From assembly GCA_017607445.1 (NCBI GenBank), contig JAEVHH010000002.1, positions 4,083,501 through 4,147,500 on the forward strand: a DNA stretch of 64,000 bases. The letters are read 5' to 3'. Shown in pieces: positions 48,914 through 59,590 of the stretch. The notes under the pieces were generated by a model, which saw only the letters and a list, made by a program, of their open reading frames with translations, ran no database searches and was not told where the DNA came from. Every line of letters begins with the position of its first letter. Positions within the stretch are counted from its first letter, which is position 1. This stretch comes from Histoplasma ohiense. Taxonomy: Eukaryota > Ascomycota > Eurotiomycetes > Onygenales > Ajellomycetaceae. Made by a program: the position numbers and the translations under genes.

Positions 48914-49275
48914 GTATATCTATCTCTGCTTTTCTCTTGAGTTCTTTTGTAACTTGTTCATTTTTCTTCACTTTTAACTTCACTTTCTCTCTTTCTTCTC
49001 TTTTTCTGACTTCTGTTGAATGAGTGTCTGTCATCTGTTTTTGTAGAAGTTTGAATGTTTATTCAACTGCTCTGCTCATTTCTTTCTCATCTCTCTCTCT
49101 TCTGATCAGTTTTTCTCTGTATATGCATGCTCATTGTTTTGTTGAGCTTTCTGCAAATCTCTCTATTGAAGATATTGAATCAGTGTGTCAGACTTTGTGT
49201 GAGATGGAGGTGTGTACTGCACTTCTATACATACATCTTGAGATTCTGAAGTTCTTGATATAGACTGATTTTTAG
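48914..49275 (+). pseudogene. Gy-4 copy A antisense gene, end of exon 4
   Basis: Continues exon 4 after the LINE. It matches copy B 51330-51681: Ser/Phe-rich segment, then a helical end (VCTALLYIHLEILKFLI). Ends in TAG 49273-49275. Confidence 0.75.
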
Positions 49276-49694
49276 TCTTTCTTCTGTTGCATATGAATAG
49301 TTTTCAGAGATGTTGATTTGAGTGTTTTATTGACATGTGTCTTTTTCTTTGTGCTTCAATTTCTCTGTATTTTTAGAAATTGAGTGAAGTTTCTGTGGCA
49401 GTTATTAGAGCTGCATACAAATAGATTGTTTTTCTGACTTTCTTTTTTCCTTTCTCTTCTAGTTGTTAATCTTATGTGATCTTTTATCAGTTCTATACTT
49501 GATGACTAGAGATGATAGATCTCATATTTTTCAATGAGAGCATTCTGCCTCCACATATTATACTGCCTCTCTTCACAAACTCAGACAACTACAGCAAATG
49601 ACTCATTGAAACTAATCTCATTCAATCTTTGAGTGTTCTCAGATGTTGAAATAGCTTGATTAAATGTGTTCACTGATGTTTCTGACAGTTCATT
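49276..49694 (-). pseudogene. Gy-4 copy A pol 3' end
   Basis: 49276-49505 is the noncoding gap between the two convergent genes. 49506-49694 is the end of pol (stop complement CTA at 49506-49508), equal to copy B 51915-52103. Cut by copy B at 49694; continues at 57668. Confidence 0.75.
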
Positions 49695-49840
49695 TGTAGT
49701 TCAAAAATTGCTTGAGCTGTTCAAAGCTTCTAAGCTTTGCAGCTCTTCTTATACGAATTAACTAGTGCGGTAGCGTACACCATCCTTGATAATAGAGGGT
49801 GGCATACACCATGGAAGAATAATAAGCCAAAATTACCACA
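49695..49840 (-). repeat. Gy-4 copy B 3' LTR (146 bp)
   Basis: TGTAGTTCAAAAATTGC...AATTACCACA on +. Same length as the 5' LTR and the copy A LTR. Still contains some CG (GTGCGGTAGCG), so copy B is younger than copy A. Confidence 0.92.
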
Positions 49841-50126
49841 TCCTCCTCTATCAAATCTGTCTACACCCTCATGATGGAAATAGTGTTATGCTGTGCACAC
49901 TCACTTTTGTGATGCACTATTCTGCAATAGATAAGATGCTCACTTCACACACACAAGAGTTTCTATCACAACAACACCAGCCCATCACTAACAACACCAC
50001 ATTCACAATCTTCCCCTCTCATTCATTCTCTTGTACCCCTTTCATTCAACCTTCTCTGCCTTGCTTCAATTGTTCTACACATCTATCCTCTTCTATCAAA
50101 TATCTAGCCCTTCTCTATCCTGCAAT
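49841..50126 (+). promoter_or_regulatory. Gy-4 copy B region before the antisense gene
   Basis: Between the polypurine tract and the antisense ATG. CT-rich toward the gene (CTTCTCTGCCTTGCTTC), as is common at fungal transcription starts. No TATA box fixed. It should carry the + strand promoter of the accessory gene. Confidence 0.5.
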
Positions 50127-51681
50127 ATGACTTCTGATCACTGTGTCTCTCATTATTCTGATTGCATTGTGCAATCTATTGGTAAGTTCTCATCAATCAA
50201 ATCTTGTTGAAAGCTAATCTGACTGTGAATTGACGGCTTTTGCAGTTGCTAACTGTTGTTAGCTTCTACCCCTCATCATCAGAGCACACATCTTGCTCAT
50301 GATCATTTCATCTCTTCTTCTGATGCTCCTTCTGTATGTGACCTCACTTCTGTTGAGGAGATCGCCTCTGCTGATGTTGTGGGGGCAGAGTGCGATGATG
50401 ACAACATCAGTGAAACAGTTGGCAAGAGTGTAGGCAGCAGTGATAGTATTCATGAAAATGCTGAGATGACAGATGCCTCTGTGTTGTCCCCTGCTGCTGC
50501 CTCCTCTGCTTTCACTGATTCCCTCTCTCTCACCCCCATCAATTCTCTTCTTTCCTCTCACACTGATTTCTTTCTCTCACTCAATTTTCAAGAGGCTCTG
50601 TGCATCTTCTGCAGCTCTTCTCTCTATTCTTCATGCTTCTCTTCCACTTCCACTGTCTTCATCAAAACACAATTTCACACACAAGTACTGTACAACACAA
50701 CTCAATTCATCAGTTATTTATCTGTTGCATCTCTTGCTTGAAGTAAGTATGAGACTTTTAGCAATCTTACACATCCTCTGAATTCTGCTGTCATTCATAT
50801 CAATTGTGCTGAGCATATGTTATACCCCTCCTTGTCTCTTTCCTACAATTTTTATTCTAACTTTCATAGATGAAATTGTACAGAGTCTCTGTATCATTGA
50901 GATTATAACAGATAAAGATCTTCATATCATGTTCACTTACACCAACTTCTGCATCACTCCTCTGTCTTCACACACTTTCAGCTTATCAGACAAGTGCCTT
51001 CATCCCCTTTGTTGATGAATGACTTTCAATTTGATCATTCATAGAAAGGAGATACATGTTCAAGATAGTCTGAACAGTGATGTGATGTTTTTTTATACCC
51101 ACAGTGAGTATACACCTGTTTCTTGTGCTGATTGTGTGAGAGACAAAGAGTCATTTCAATTTTGTATTCTGTCTTCTGCATATAATCATTCTGTCAGTCA
51201 CTCTCATCTCTGCTGCAACTGTCTCTGAAGCTTCAAGAGAAGTTTCTGTTTCTTCAGTAAGTATACACTTCTTTCTTCTCATTGTGATGACTGTTAATGT
51301 TCTACAGTTACTTCTGACACTATCTCATATACATCTATCTCTGCTTCTCTCTCAGATTCTTTTGTCACTTATTCACTCTTCTTCACTCTCAATTCCACTC
51401 CTCCCCTTCCTTCAACTTTCATTGAATGAGTGTTCATCATTCATTTTCATAGAAATTCAGACATCTGCTCAACTGCTTTGTTCATTCTCTTTTCATCCTC
51501 CCCTCTTCTGACCAGTTTTTCTCTGTATACATGTGCCCATTGTTTTGTTGGCCTCTCTGTGAATCTTCTCATTGAAAATATCAAATCAGTGCATCAGACT
51601 CTGCATGAGACAGAGGCATGCACTGCACTTCTACATACATACCTTGAGATTCTGAAGTTCTTGGCACAGACTGAGTTTTAG
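50127..51681 (+). pseudogene. Gy-4 copy B antisense four-exon cysteine-rich gene
   Basis: Exons 50127-50181, 50263-50742, 50870-51256 and 51308-51681; introns GTAAGTTC...GCTAAC...TTAG, GTAAGTATG...TTCATAG and GTAAGTATAC...TCTACAG. The joined exons are 1,296 bases, one frame of 432 codons ending in TAG, interrupted only by TGA codons. Regions: short Cys/Ser start; acidic, Ser/Ala-rich residues (EEIASADVVGAECDDDN); Ser-rich hydrophobic stretch; exon 3 with CADC...C...CCNC...C (C-x2-C-x9-C-x15-C-x2-C-x8-C), with the intron two residues later; Ser-rich then helical end (CTALLHTYLEILKFLAQ). Antisense to pol, whose stop lies about 230 bases away. The gene keeps its introns because they are not in sense orientation in the element's genomic RNA. 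Family not recognised. Confidence 0.8.
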
Positions 51682-51914
51682 TTTCCTTTTTGTTGTATAT
51701 GAATGTTTCTGAAGATTGTTGATTTGAGTGTTTTCATTGATGTACACCTTTTCTTTTGTTTTTGTGATGTCCATGTATTTTTAGAAGTTGGGCAAAGCCC
51801 TTGCAGTGGCCATTAGAGCTGTGCATGAATAGATCTTTTTTCTGATTTCCTCTTTTTCCTTTCTTTTCTAGTTGTTAATCTTACACAATCTTTTATCAGT
51901 TCTATGCTTGACAA
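51682..51914. other. Gap between convergent stops in Gy-4 copy B
   Basis: Noncoding, T-rich on +. Serves as 3' ends of both the antisense gene and pol. No terminator motif fixed. Confidence 0.5.
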
Positions 51915-54900
51915 CTAGATGTGGCAGATCCCATGTTTTTCAATGAGAGTCTTCTGCCTCTGTGTATTATACTGTCCCCCTTCACAAGCTCAGACAACTA
52001 CAGCAAATAACTCATTGAAACTAATCTCATCTGATCTCTGAGCATTCTCAGATGTTGAAATAGCTTGATTCAATGTGTTCACTGATGTTTCTGACAGTTC
52101 ATCCTCTGAGATTTTTACAATTGAGCTAGTATAGACAGTTGAATCCTCTTCTGAATCTCTTTGTTTCTTATGACTCAATTCATGTGCTGATCAGCTGCCT
52201 CAAGTTCATCTCTGACTGTGTTGCATCTGCTGTCTACATTGCAATATCATATAGTCAGCAACAGTCTTGTCACTTATCAGAGTGTGCTGTATGCTCATCT
52301 TTTCCATTTCCTCTCATTCTTTTTTAGTTATTGTTGAAAGATCTGAGTAAGTGATATCATCTGATTTGTAAGTGTCAATGATTTCTCTAACTTCTCTGAG
52401 CTTTTCTATCATAAGCTCTCTTTTCTTCAACACTGATGATAGTGCTGCAGATGATCACAGTTCATTGAAATCCTCTGCCTTCATCTCTACAAGACAAGAG
52501 TCATTTATAAGATTGTGTAGAACTCATCCCTCTGATTCTTTCAAAGCATACATTTCAAAAGAGTGTGATTTGAGAATTTTGTACAGCTCAAATCATCTTG
52601 ATTGAAACTTCTCAGATTCTTCATTTTGTACAAGAACTCAAGTGCCCACAGTGAGGCTTGTTTCTTTCACTAGTGAGTCTCATATTCTTTTCAATTGTAT
52701 GGCATGGTTGAGCAGTAATTCATTTGCTTTTGCTTGAGTGTGACTAATTTCTCTCACTCTTGATTTCATATCTGCAACTGCTACCTCCTCCTCTATCTGC
52801 TTCTGTGTATCCTCTGAGATATGCGGATGCATTCCATAGAGCAGATAGAATGATGAGTGCTTTGAGACTGCATACTGACAAACTCATATTGTGAATAATG
52901 TCTGTCTCAGATATTCATCTCATAACCTCATGAACTTTCTCACTAGATATTTCATCAGCATGCTGTCTAGTATTCTGTTTAAGTGTTCAACTTTTTCATT
53001 TGTATGAGGATGATAGAGTGTTGTTGTGTGATGCTTCATCTGCAACTGTTTGACAAAGTGTCTCATGACTCCTTCTACAAGGTTTGCACTGTTATCTGTC
53101 AATATCTCACAGAGCATATCATAATTGATGTAGATATCATTGTATAGAAATTTAGCAATGATCTCCTCCATCACCTCTGACACTGCTCACATGATTGACC
53201 ACCTCATGGCATAATTGATTGCTGTTATTATTCAGTGGTTTCCATTTGATGTTCATGACAATACCTCTATGAGATCTATCCCTCAATGTTCAAACAGTTT
53301 AATCATATCTTTCATCTAATGTTGTGTCCTCTCACACTTCAATCCTTGTCTTGTGCTCTTTGAGACTTGGCAGTTCAGGCACTTCTGTGTGTATGTTTGA
53401 ATATCTTCTTCCATGCTTGATCAGTATGCTCAATCTTTCAGAACACTCATAAGTTCTGAGCTCTTCAAGTGGCTGAACTTCTTGTGCATACAACTTACCA
53501 GATTCCATCAAAACTGAGGCTCAAAATACAGTGTCTCCATGTAACTGAGGTCACAGTAAAGCACAATATTCTTCTCTAACTTCATAAGCTTGAATTTTGA
53601 AAACATCTCTTCTATTATCTTCATCAGATGTTTATCAGCTGATACACTCTCATTCTTCAAATGAGTGATCATGGCTTTCAACCACTCTGCCTCATCACAA
53701 TCTCTCAGTGTCATTAGTGTGAATTCTCTCTGTGCTGCATTCACTGAATCTTCTCTCATGAAGTCAGATCTACAATTTATAGCATCTGACACAATAGCAT
53801 CCATTCTCTTTCTGTATTTGATTTGAAGATTGTACATCTGAAACTCTGATATTCATCATGCTAGCTGCTTGGAGGGTTTGGTTGTTGTTTGCAAATAAAT
53901 GAGACTTTCATGGTCAGTGATCACTGTTGTTGTATGCTCATTGTTGATATATCAATCCCACAGATCTAGTGTGTGTTTGATTGCTAGAAGTTTCTTCTCA
54001 TACACAGAATAGTTAAGCTCTGCACCCAACAGCTTTCAGCCATCATACACTACTGAGTGTAATTTATCATCCTCCCCCACTTGCAAGAGGGAGCACTCAA
54101 TGGCTCATTCTGATGCATTGATTTCAATTGTGAAGAGCTTTGTACAATTCAGTTGAACAAGCACTGAAGATGTTGTCATACATTCTCTAAGCTCAAGAAA
54201 GATCTCTTTGCAGAAGATGTTTCAGATGATTGAACAAAATTTCTTTTTGCAAAGCTCAGCATCTGTCTCTTTAAGAAGATCTGACAACAGAGCAGCAATT
54301 CATGCAAAATCCTTTACAAATCTTCTATAATAGAATGTCAGTTCTAAAAATTGATGTATGTGATGTACATTTCTAGACCTTGGCCATTTCACAATAACTT
54401 CTAGTTTTTCAGGGATTGGATGTATGCAGCCCCCTTCCACAAGATGTCCCACAAACTCCAACTCCTTTGTACCAAACACACATTTCAATGATTTGGCATA
54501 GAGCTTGTGCTCTGCCAGAGTTGTGAGCATCTGGTCAACATGTTGCAGATACTCTTCATATGAGTTTGAAAAGATTAAAATATTGTCAAAGTATACAAAA
54601 TATGATCAGCTGTTCTGTTTTGCAAGAATCATATTCATTATCATCTGAAAGATTGCAGAGGCATTTGTAAGCTTCATAGACATTGCAAGAAATTCAAACT
54701 TTTCTCATTGCATATTAAACACTGTTTTGAGCACTGATAGTTCATCTACACAAATCTGCCAGTATTCTGTGAGTAGATCAATCTTCATCAAGTATCAGGC
54801 ATTTTCTACTGTATCTAGTTGTTGTTGAATTCACAGTAGTGGATATCCATTCTTTACAGTGAGCTTATTGAGTGTCTGATAGTTGATGCACATACATCAT

Positions 54901-55905
54901 TCTCCATTTGACTTCTTAGTGAATAGGACTGGGAAGCCTCATGTGCTGAAGAATGATTGTATGAGACCTCTCTTCAACAACTCCTCTATCTGCTGCTGTA
55001 ATTCCTTGAGATGCATTTGTAATAGAGGGTATGTGTTGTGATTTATTGGCTTCGCATCCTCTATATTGATCTTGTGGATGAATTCTCTTTCAGATGGCAG
55101 AGAAGGTGGAAGGTTCATTCAGAAGATCTTCTTATGCTTTTCAAGCAGTATCTTCATACACATTTCATTTTTCAAATCTTTCATAAACAGCAGTTCTTTT
55201 GTCTCAGATTCTTTTATGATGTATAGAATGCTCTGAGTCAAAAGTTTACACAGCACTCACTTTGCTTGATGTTGAATGATGAGATTCAAGTCTTTCATCT
55301 CTGATACACAGAATCTGTGCCTCATATCCATGAGTAAGATCATATGAATTTGATTCTTATGATCTGTCAACTGTATGTGATATATACATCAATGAATTTG
55401 GGGATCATACTTCTGAAATCAATCAAGCCTCAAGATCAGATCATATTCTACATCTGAGAGCACACACACTCAGATGCAGCAAGATCATCCCTCAAAGTGC
55501 AAGAACATCTTTACTCTCATGAGTGAGATAAGATAATGATTGTTTGAAAGCTTTACTCATTTAGATTCCTCCATCTGTTGTACATCAGACAATCATTTTA
55601 GTATATGATCATCAATGTACTTCATTGAAGTGTCTGTGTTCAATAACACCTTCACTGCTACTTCTCTTTTTCATCTCAGATATCCTCTATACATCAGTGT
55701 ATTCAGTTCTACAGCATTCAGATGTTTGTTCACTTTCTCTTCTGCACTCACTCTCTCATCTCTCTTCTGTTTAGCTCTTATAGAATCCAGAGAGTCATCT
55801 AACACAGGCAACTCATCTACTTCAGAGATCTTTAGTAGTCAATCAGCAAGCATCTCTGATTCTGCTGATCTCTCTAGTTTTTTGACTTCTTCTCTTGAAG
55901 GTGAT
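51915..55905 (-). pseudogene. Gy-4 copy B pol
   Basis: Minus strand. Protease-like LLNTDTSMKYIDDHIL near 55610-55660 (active Asp now Asn). RT with YFDN near 54573-54597 (YFDD expected) and downstream HKLYAKSLKCVFGTKELEFVG (54490). RNase H near 54050-54150 and HTTTVITDHESL. Integrase zinc region CLNCQVSKSTRQG (53370) and YHPHTNEKVEHLNRIL (53020). A long C-terminal region with acidic and Lys-rich parts to a stop at 51915-51917. TGA codons interrupt it. The frame is better preserved than in copies of Gy-1. Confidence 0.85.
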
Positions 55906-57521
55906 TACAGCAATCCCTTGCATTATGATTCTGTCAGCTGCAGTGAAAGCACACTCTGTGTTTGTGACACCAGACTACCCACTCTGATGAATTCTTCTTG
56001 GGGGGGTTTGAGACTCTCACAATAGCATTGAGATCAATATCCATCACATCTGAGTGTCTTGATGATGAAGTAGTGAGTATAGATGTGAATCTTCTTGCAT
56101 TTGTCTGCATCTTCATCACTTGCTTTCACAGCTTGCTCACTTGTTTTCTCAAGAGTAGTATTTTGTACATTTCCTCCACCATCTGTGGCTGTGGGTTAAG
56201 ACACTTCCATTCAGTGTATAGGTTGATATCTAAGCTGTGTATGAAGATTTGTAGACAGAAAGATGTTGGAAGCTCTTGATTCATTGCAAGATAATGCAAG
56301 CTGAAATGAATATAGTACAATGCAAGGTCTCCTTCTTGCTTGCATTCTACAAAGTGTTCATAACATTTGTCTTTGGCATCTAGTTCCTTGAAGTTATGCA
56401 GAATTCATCTTGTGAAATCATTTCACTTTCATGATAACTCATACTTATCAGATGCTTCTGTGTTCAACTTCTCAGCTGTCATTCAAAGAGATCTAGCTTT
56501 TCTCTTGAGAATAGATGCTGCATGCAAGATCTGCTGTAATTCAGTGGATTGCTGTTCTGTGAGCTCACACTTCATGCAATAGTGTGAACACATCTGACTC
56601 AATCAGTTGAGAACAGCATTGTTCTTACACTCATCATCAAAGCATGATGGATTAGATAGATTGTCTGGCTTGATATATTCTGTGATGATTGACATATTCT
56701 CAGAGAACACTGTTCGTGCTGTGTATGCTGGGTCAGAGTTGTTAGATGAGGTGTTGATGTTTGAAGAGTTGGTTAAGCTATACAGTGGGATCTTGAGTGT
56801 TGCTGAATGTTCAGTCTTGAGATGTACATGCTCCAGTTCTCAGCACAGATCAGCTATCTGAGTGTTTCACTTGTTTCTGATATTTGCAAGACTATCTGCA
56901 AAGCTCACAGCATTCACTGCTCATTGCTGAGTGATTTCTACACACTGATATTCCTTCTGCACCTCAAGCTCTGTTTGATAAAGATTATGCATTGTCAATA
57001 TCTCTTTCAACAAGGTGTTGCAGATGAGAAGCTTGTTGTTCTTGAATGTGAGAGCTGCTGCTCTATGTACTGCTTCTTATAGGCCTTTGAAAATCAGTTG
57101 CATTTCATTCAATTCAGGTACAAGGGATGGGTGTTGGTTGAAGATGTTCATGATGGTTATTGTCGGTTGTATGCTTTTCTCTATGTCTTAAGAATATTGT
57201 TTGTAGTTGATTTCTTGTTGGTATCTTCTTGATCATACAACTGACTGACTTCTTCTTAAGCTTGCAAGTAGAGTGGTTCTTTGAACCATTGTTCATCTCT
57301 ACACTGCCTTTCTATGCCCTCAGCTCATCTCATGTATGGCAGTGAGTCATCTGCTACCAATTTTGCAATCAGAAGCATTCTGACTTCACTGCTCATTCAT
57401 ACAATCAAACTCTAGAGTGTAGAGATGATCACACTGACATGATAACTACAACTTGTGTTGTAGATGGAATTATCACACCCCCAGAAGTGTATGCTCTCTT
57501 CAGTTTAGACATGCTATCAGA
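55906..57521 (-). pseudogene. Gy-4 copy B gag and leader
   Basis: Minus strand. The knuckle CFHCS-x-QNHNARDC (C-x2-C-x4-H-x4-C, about 55906-55950) closes gag. Upstream the gag body is heavily broken. An open piece starts MNNGSKNHSTCKLKKK at 57296. The start codon and leader boundary (about 57300-57521) are not certain. The sequence right after the LTR is TCTGATAGCATGTC on the minus strand. I found no convincing self-primer match for it. Confidence 0.7.
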
Positions 57522-57667
57522 TGTAGTTTAAAGATTGCTTGAGCTGTTCAAAGCTTCTAAGCTTTGCAGCTCTTCTTATACAAATTAACTAGTGCAGTAG
57601 CATACACCATCCTTGATAATAGAGGGTGGCGTACGCCACGGAAGAATAATAAGCCGAAATTACCACA
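57522..57667 (-). repeat. Gy-4 copy B 5' LTR (146 bp)
   Basis: TGTAGTTTAAAGATTGC...AATTACCACA on +. Pairs with 49695-49840. Contains CG where the partner has CA (GTGGCGTACGCCACGG against GTGGCATACACCATGG). Confidence 0.92.
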
Positions 57668-58467
57668 CATTCTCTGAGATCTCTGTAATTGAGCTAGTGT
57701 AGACAGTTGAATTCTTCTCTGAATTTCTTTGTTTCTTACAACTCAATTCATGTGCTGATCAGCTGTCTTGAGTTCATCTCTGACTGTGTTGCATCTACTG
57801 TCTACATCACAATATTGTACAGTCAGCAACAGTCTCATCACTTATCAGAGTATGTCATATACTCATCTTTTTCATTTTCTCTCATTTTCTTTTGATTATT
57901 GTTGAGAGATCTGAGTAAGTGATATTATCTGATTCATAAGTGTCAATGATTTCTCTAACTTCTCTGAGCTTTTCTATCATAAGCTCTCTTTTCTTCAATG
58001 CTGATGATAGTGCTGCAGATGATCACAGCTCATTGAAATCCTCTGTCTTTGTCTCTACAAAGTAAGAGTCATTTATAAGATTGTGTAGAATCTGTCTCTC
58101 TGATTCTTTCAAAGTATACATTTCAAGAAGATATGATTTGAGGATTTTGTACAGCTCAAATCATCTTGATTGAAACTTCTCAGATTCTTCATTTTATATA
58201 AGAACTCAAGTGTTCACAGTAAGACTCATTTCTTTCACTAGTGAGTCTCATATTCTTTTCAATTGTATGATGTGATTGAGTAGTAATTTATTTGCTTTTG
58301 CTTGAATGTGGTTAACTTCTCTCACTTTTGATTTCATATCTGCAATCACTATCTTCTCCTCTATCTGCTTCTGTGTATCCCCCAGAATACACAGATGCAT
58401 TCTATAGAGCAGATAGAACAGCAAATACTTTGAGATTGTATACTGACAAACTTGCATTGTGAATAAT
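57668..58467 (-). pseudogene. Gy-4 copy A pol, part before Gy-1e
   Basis: Continues copy A after copy B. Matches copy B 52104-52900 closely (integrase C-terminal part, with LYRMHLCILGDTQKQIEEKI). Cut at 58467 by the Gy-1e LTR; ATAAT (58463-58467) would be the TSD. Confidence 0.83.
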
Positions 58468-59000
58468 TGTAACAGACGTACTTCGATTAACGATCTAGCA
58501 CTATTCTAATACAGATTACAAATTGATTAAGAAAAGAAAGAGAAAAGAAATCAGAAGAAAAGATTGTATGAAGAGGGTTCTTATAGAGAGAAGTTCAGAG
58601 TGAAAAAATATCAGAAGCTGCTTCACAGTGAAATGTGAAGTGAAAGAACATTAAGAAGTACATGTAAGAATCATTAGAAACTATATAAATGTGGAGTGTG
58701 GAGCAGAGGAATCATTGAGAGCTACACAGAAGAATCATTAGAGACTATACAAGCACAAAATACAGAGTGAGAAAACATTAGAAGCTATACAGAAGAATTG
58801 TTAGAGACTATATAAATGCAGAGTACAGAGCAGAAGAATGTTAAGAGCTACACAGAAAAATCATTAGAAACTATATAAGCACAGAGCACAGAGCAGAAAA
58901 ACATTGAGAATTATACAAGATTACAACAGTCAGAAACAAGCAGATACAGAAGAGAAGTTGATTGTATAAGTTAATTACTAACAAATGCTAACTCATCACA
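58468..59000 (-). repeat. Gy-1e 3' LTR (533 bp)
   Basis: Four internal units as in Gy-1b. The polypurine tract complement TTATCCCCCTCTATC follows at 59001. The pol stop is at 58988-58990, inside the LTR. Confidence 0.9.
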
Positions 59001-59336
59001 TTATCCCCCTCTATCAGAGTGAGTGAAGACTTATAGATGTCAAGAGTGGCAGTGTTTTTCAAGATGAATACAGATTCTCAGATCAGATGATTGTATTCTA
59101 TTCATTTGACAAGATATTCATAGCAGCAGTGGTTGGTTCTATTGTCAAGAATTGCTTTGATCTTTCACTTGAGTTCATTGTCTTCTTCTACAATAATGAG
59201 TGGCTGTCAATCAGAGGTTCTCTGTGAGGGGAATGGATTCTCAGCTGCAGATTGGAGCAGGTTTGTATGAAAGACATTGTGAATGTCAGATGAAGTGTTG
59301 AGTTGATAATTGTGTGTGTCTAGTATTTTCTTCACT

Positions 59337-59590
59337 CTCGCCGAACATAGCACCACCAATGTCATATCAGATTTGAAATCAAGGCATTATCTTGCCACTT
59401 GCATCATACTACGCCATCTACATCATAGCAAGTTCGATCTGTTTACGATACTGTGTATATAGATAGCAGCTGGCCCAATCTTCTAGAGGCCAGCGGATCA
59501 TTCTGTTTTAATTTGACCCCTACGTTCTACGATATCGATATTAATCCGAATCCCCTCCGATATATTACCGTATTATCTTCTACAACTTAA
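59337..59590. mobile_element. CpG-rich short insert, possible solo LTR
   Basis: Interrupts the Gy-1e integrase/chromodomain region at a point where Gy-1b (about 5485) and Gy-1d (about 35670) read straight through. Holds a dozen or more CpG sites (TCGCCG, CTACGATATCGAT, ATCCGAATCCCCTCCG), while the surrounding kilobases have almost none. TATATAGATAGCAGCTGG resembles the start of an LTR R region. I could not define terminal repeats or a clean TSD. Confidence 0.6.

Larger units (their letters stand above)
49695..57667 (-). mobile_element. Gy-4 copy B: complete element nested in copy A
   Basis: 146-bp LTRs at 49695-49840 (3') and 57522-57667 (5'), minus orientation. Flanking 4-bp repeat CATT at 49691-49694 and 57668-57671. 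Copy A pol reads through when it is removed. Internal order from the 5' LTR: gag with CCHC knuckle, protease, RT, RNase H, integrase, C-terminal extension; then the antisense gene on +; then the polypurine tract GATAGAGGAGGA at 49841-49852 (minus strand) and the 3' LTR. 7,973 bp. Confidence 0.92.
34617..58467 (-). mobile_element. Gy-4 copy A: host of four nested insertions
   Basis: The 3' LTR (minus orientation) is at 34617-34762. Remaining own sequence: 34763-34861, 40895-42324, 48914-49694 and 57668-58467. Between these lie Gy-1d, the LINE, Gy-4 copy B and, from 58468, Gy-1e. The pieces line up in order with copy B. They carry the antisense gene and then the 3' end of pol on the minus strand. 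The rest of pol, gag and the 5' LTR should lie beyond the window. Confidence 0.88.

Noticed and set aside
57522..57535. Self-primer for Gy-4 as in the other families
   Set aside because: The sequence beside the 5' LTR (TCTGATAGCATGTC on the minus strand) finds only about six matching bases in the LTR, which is not above chance.
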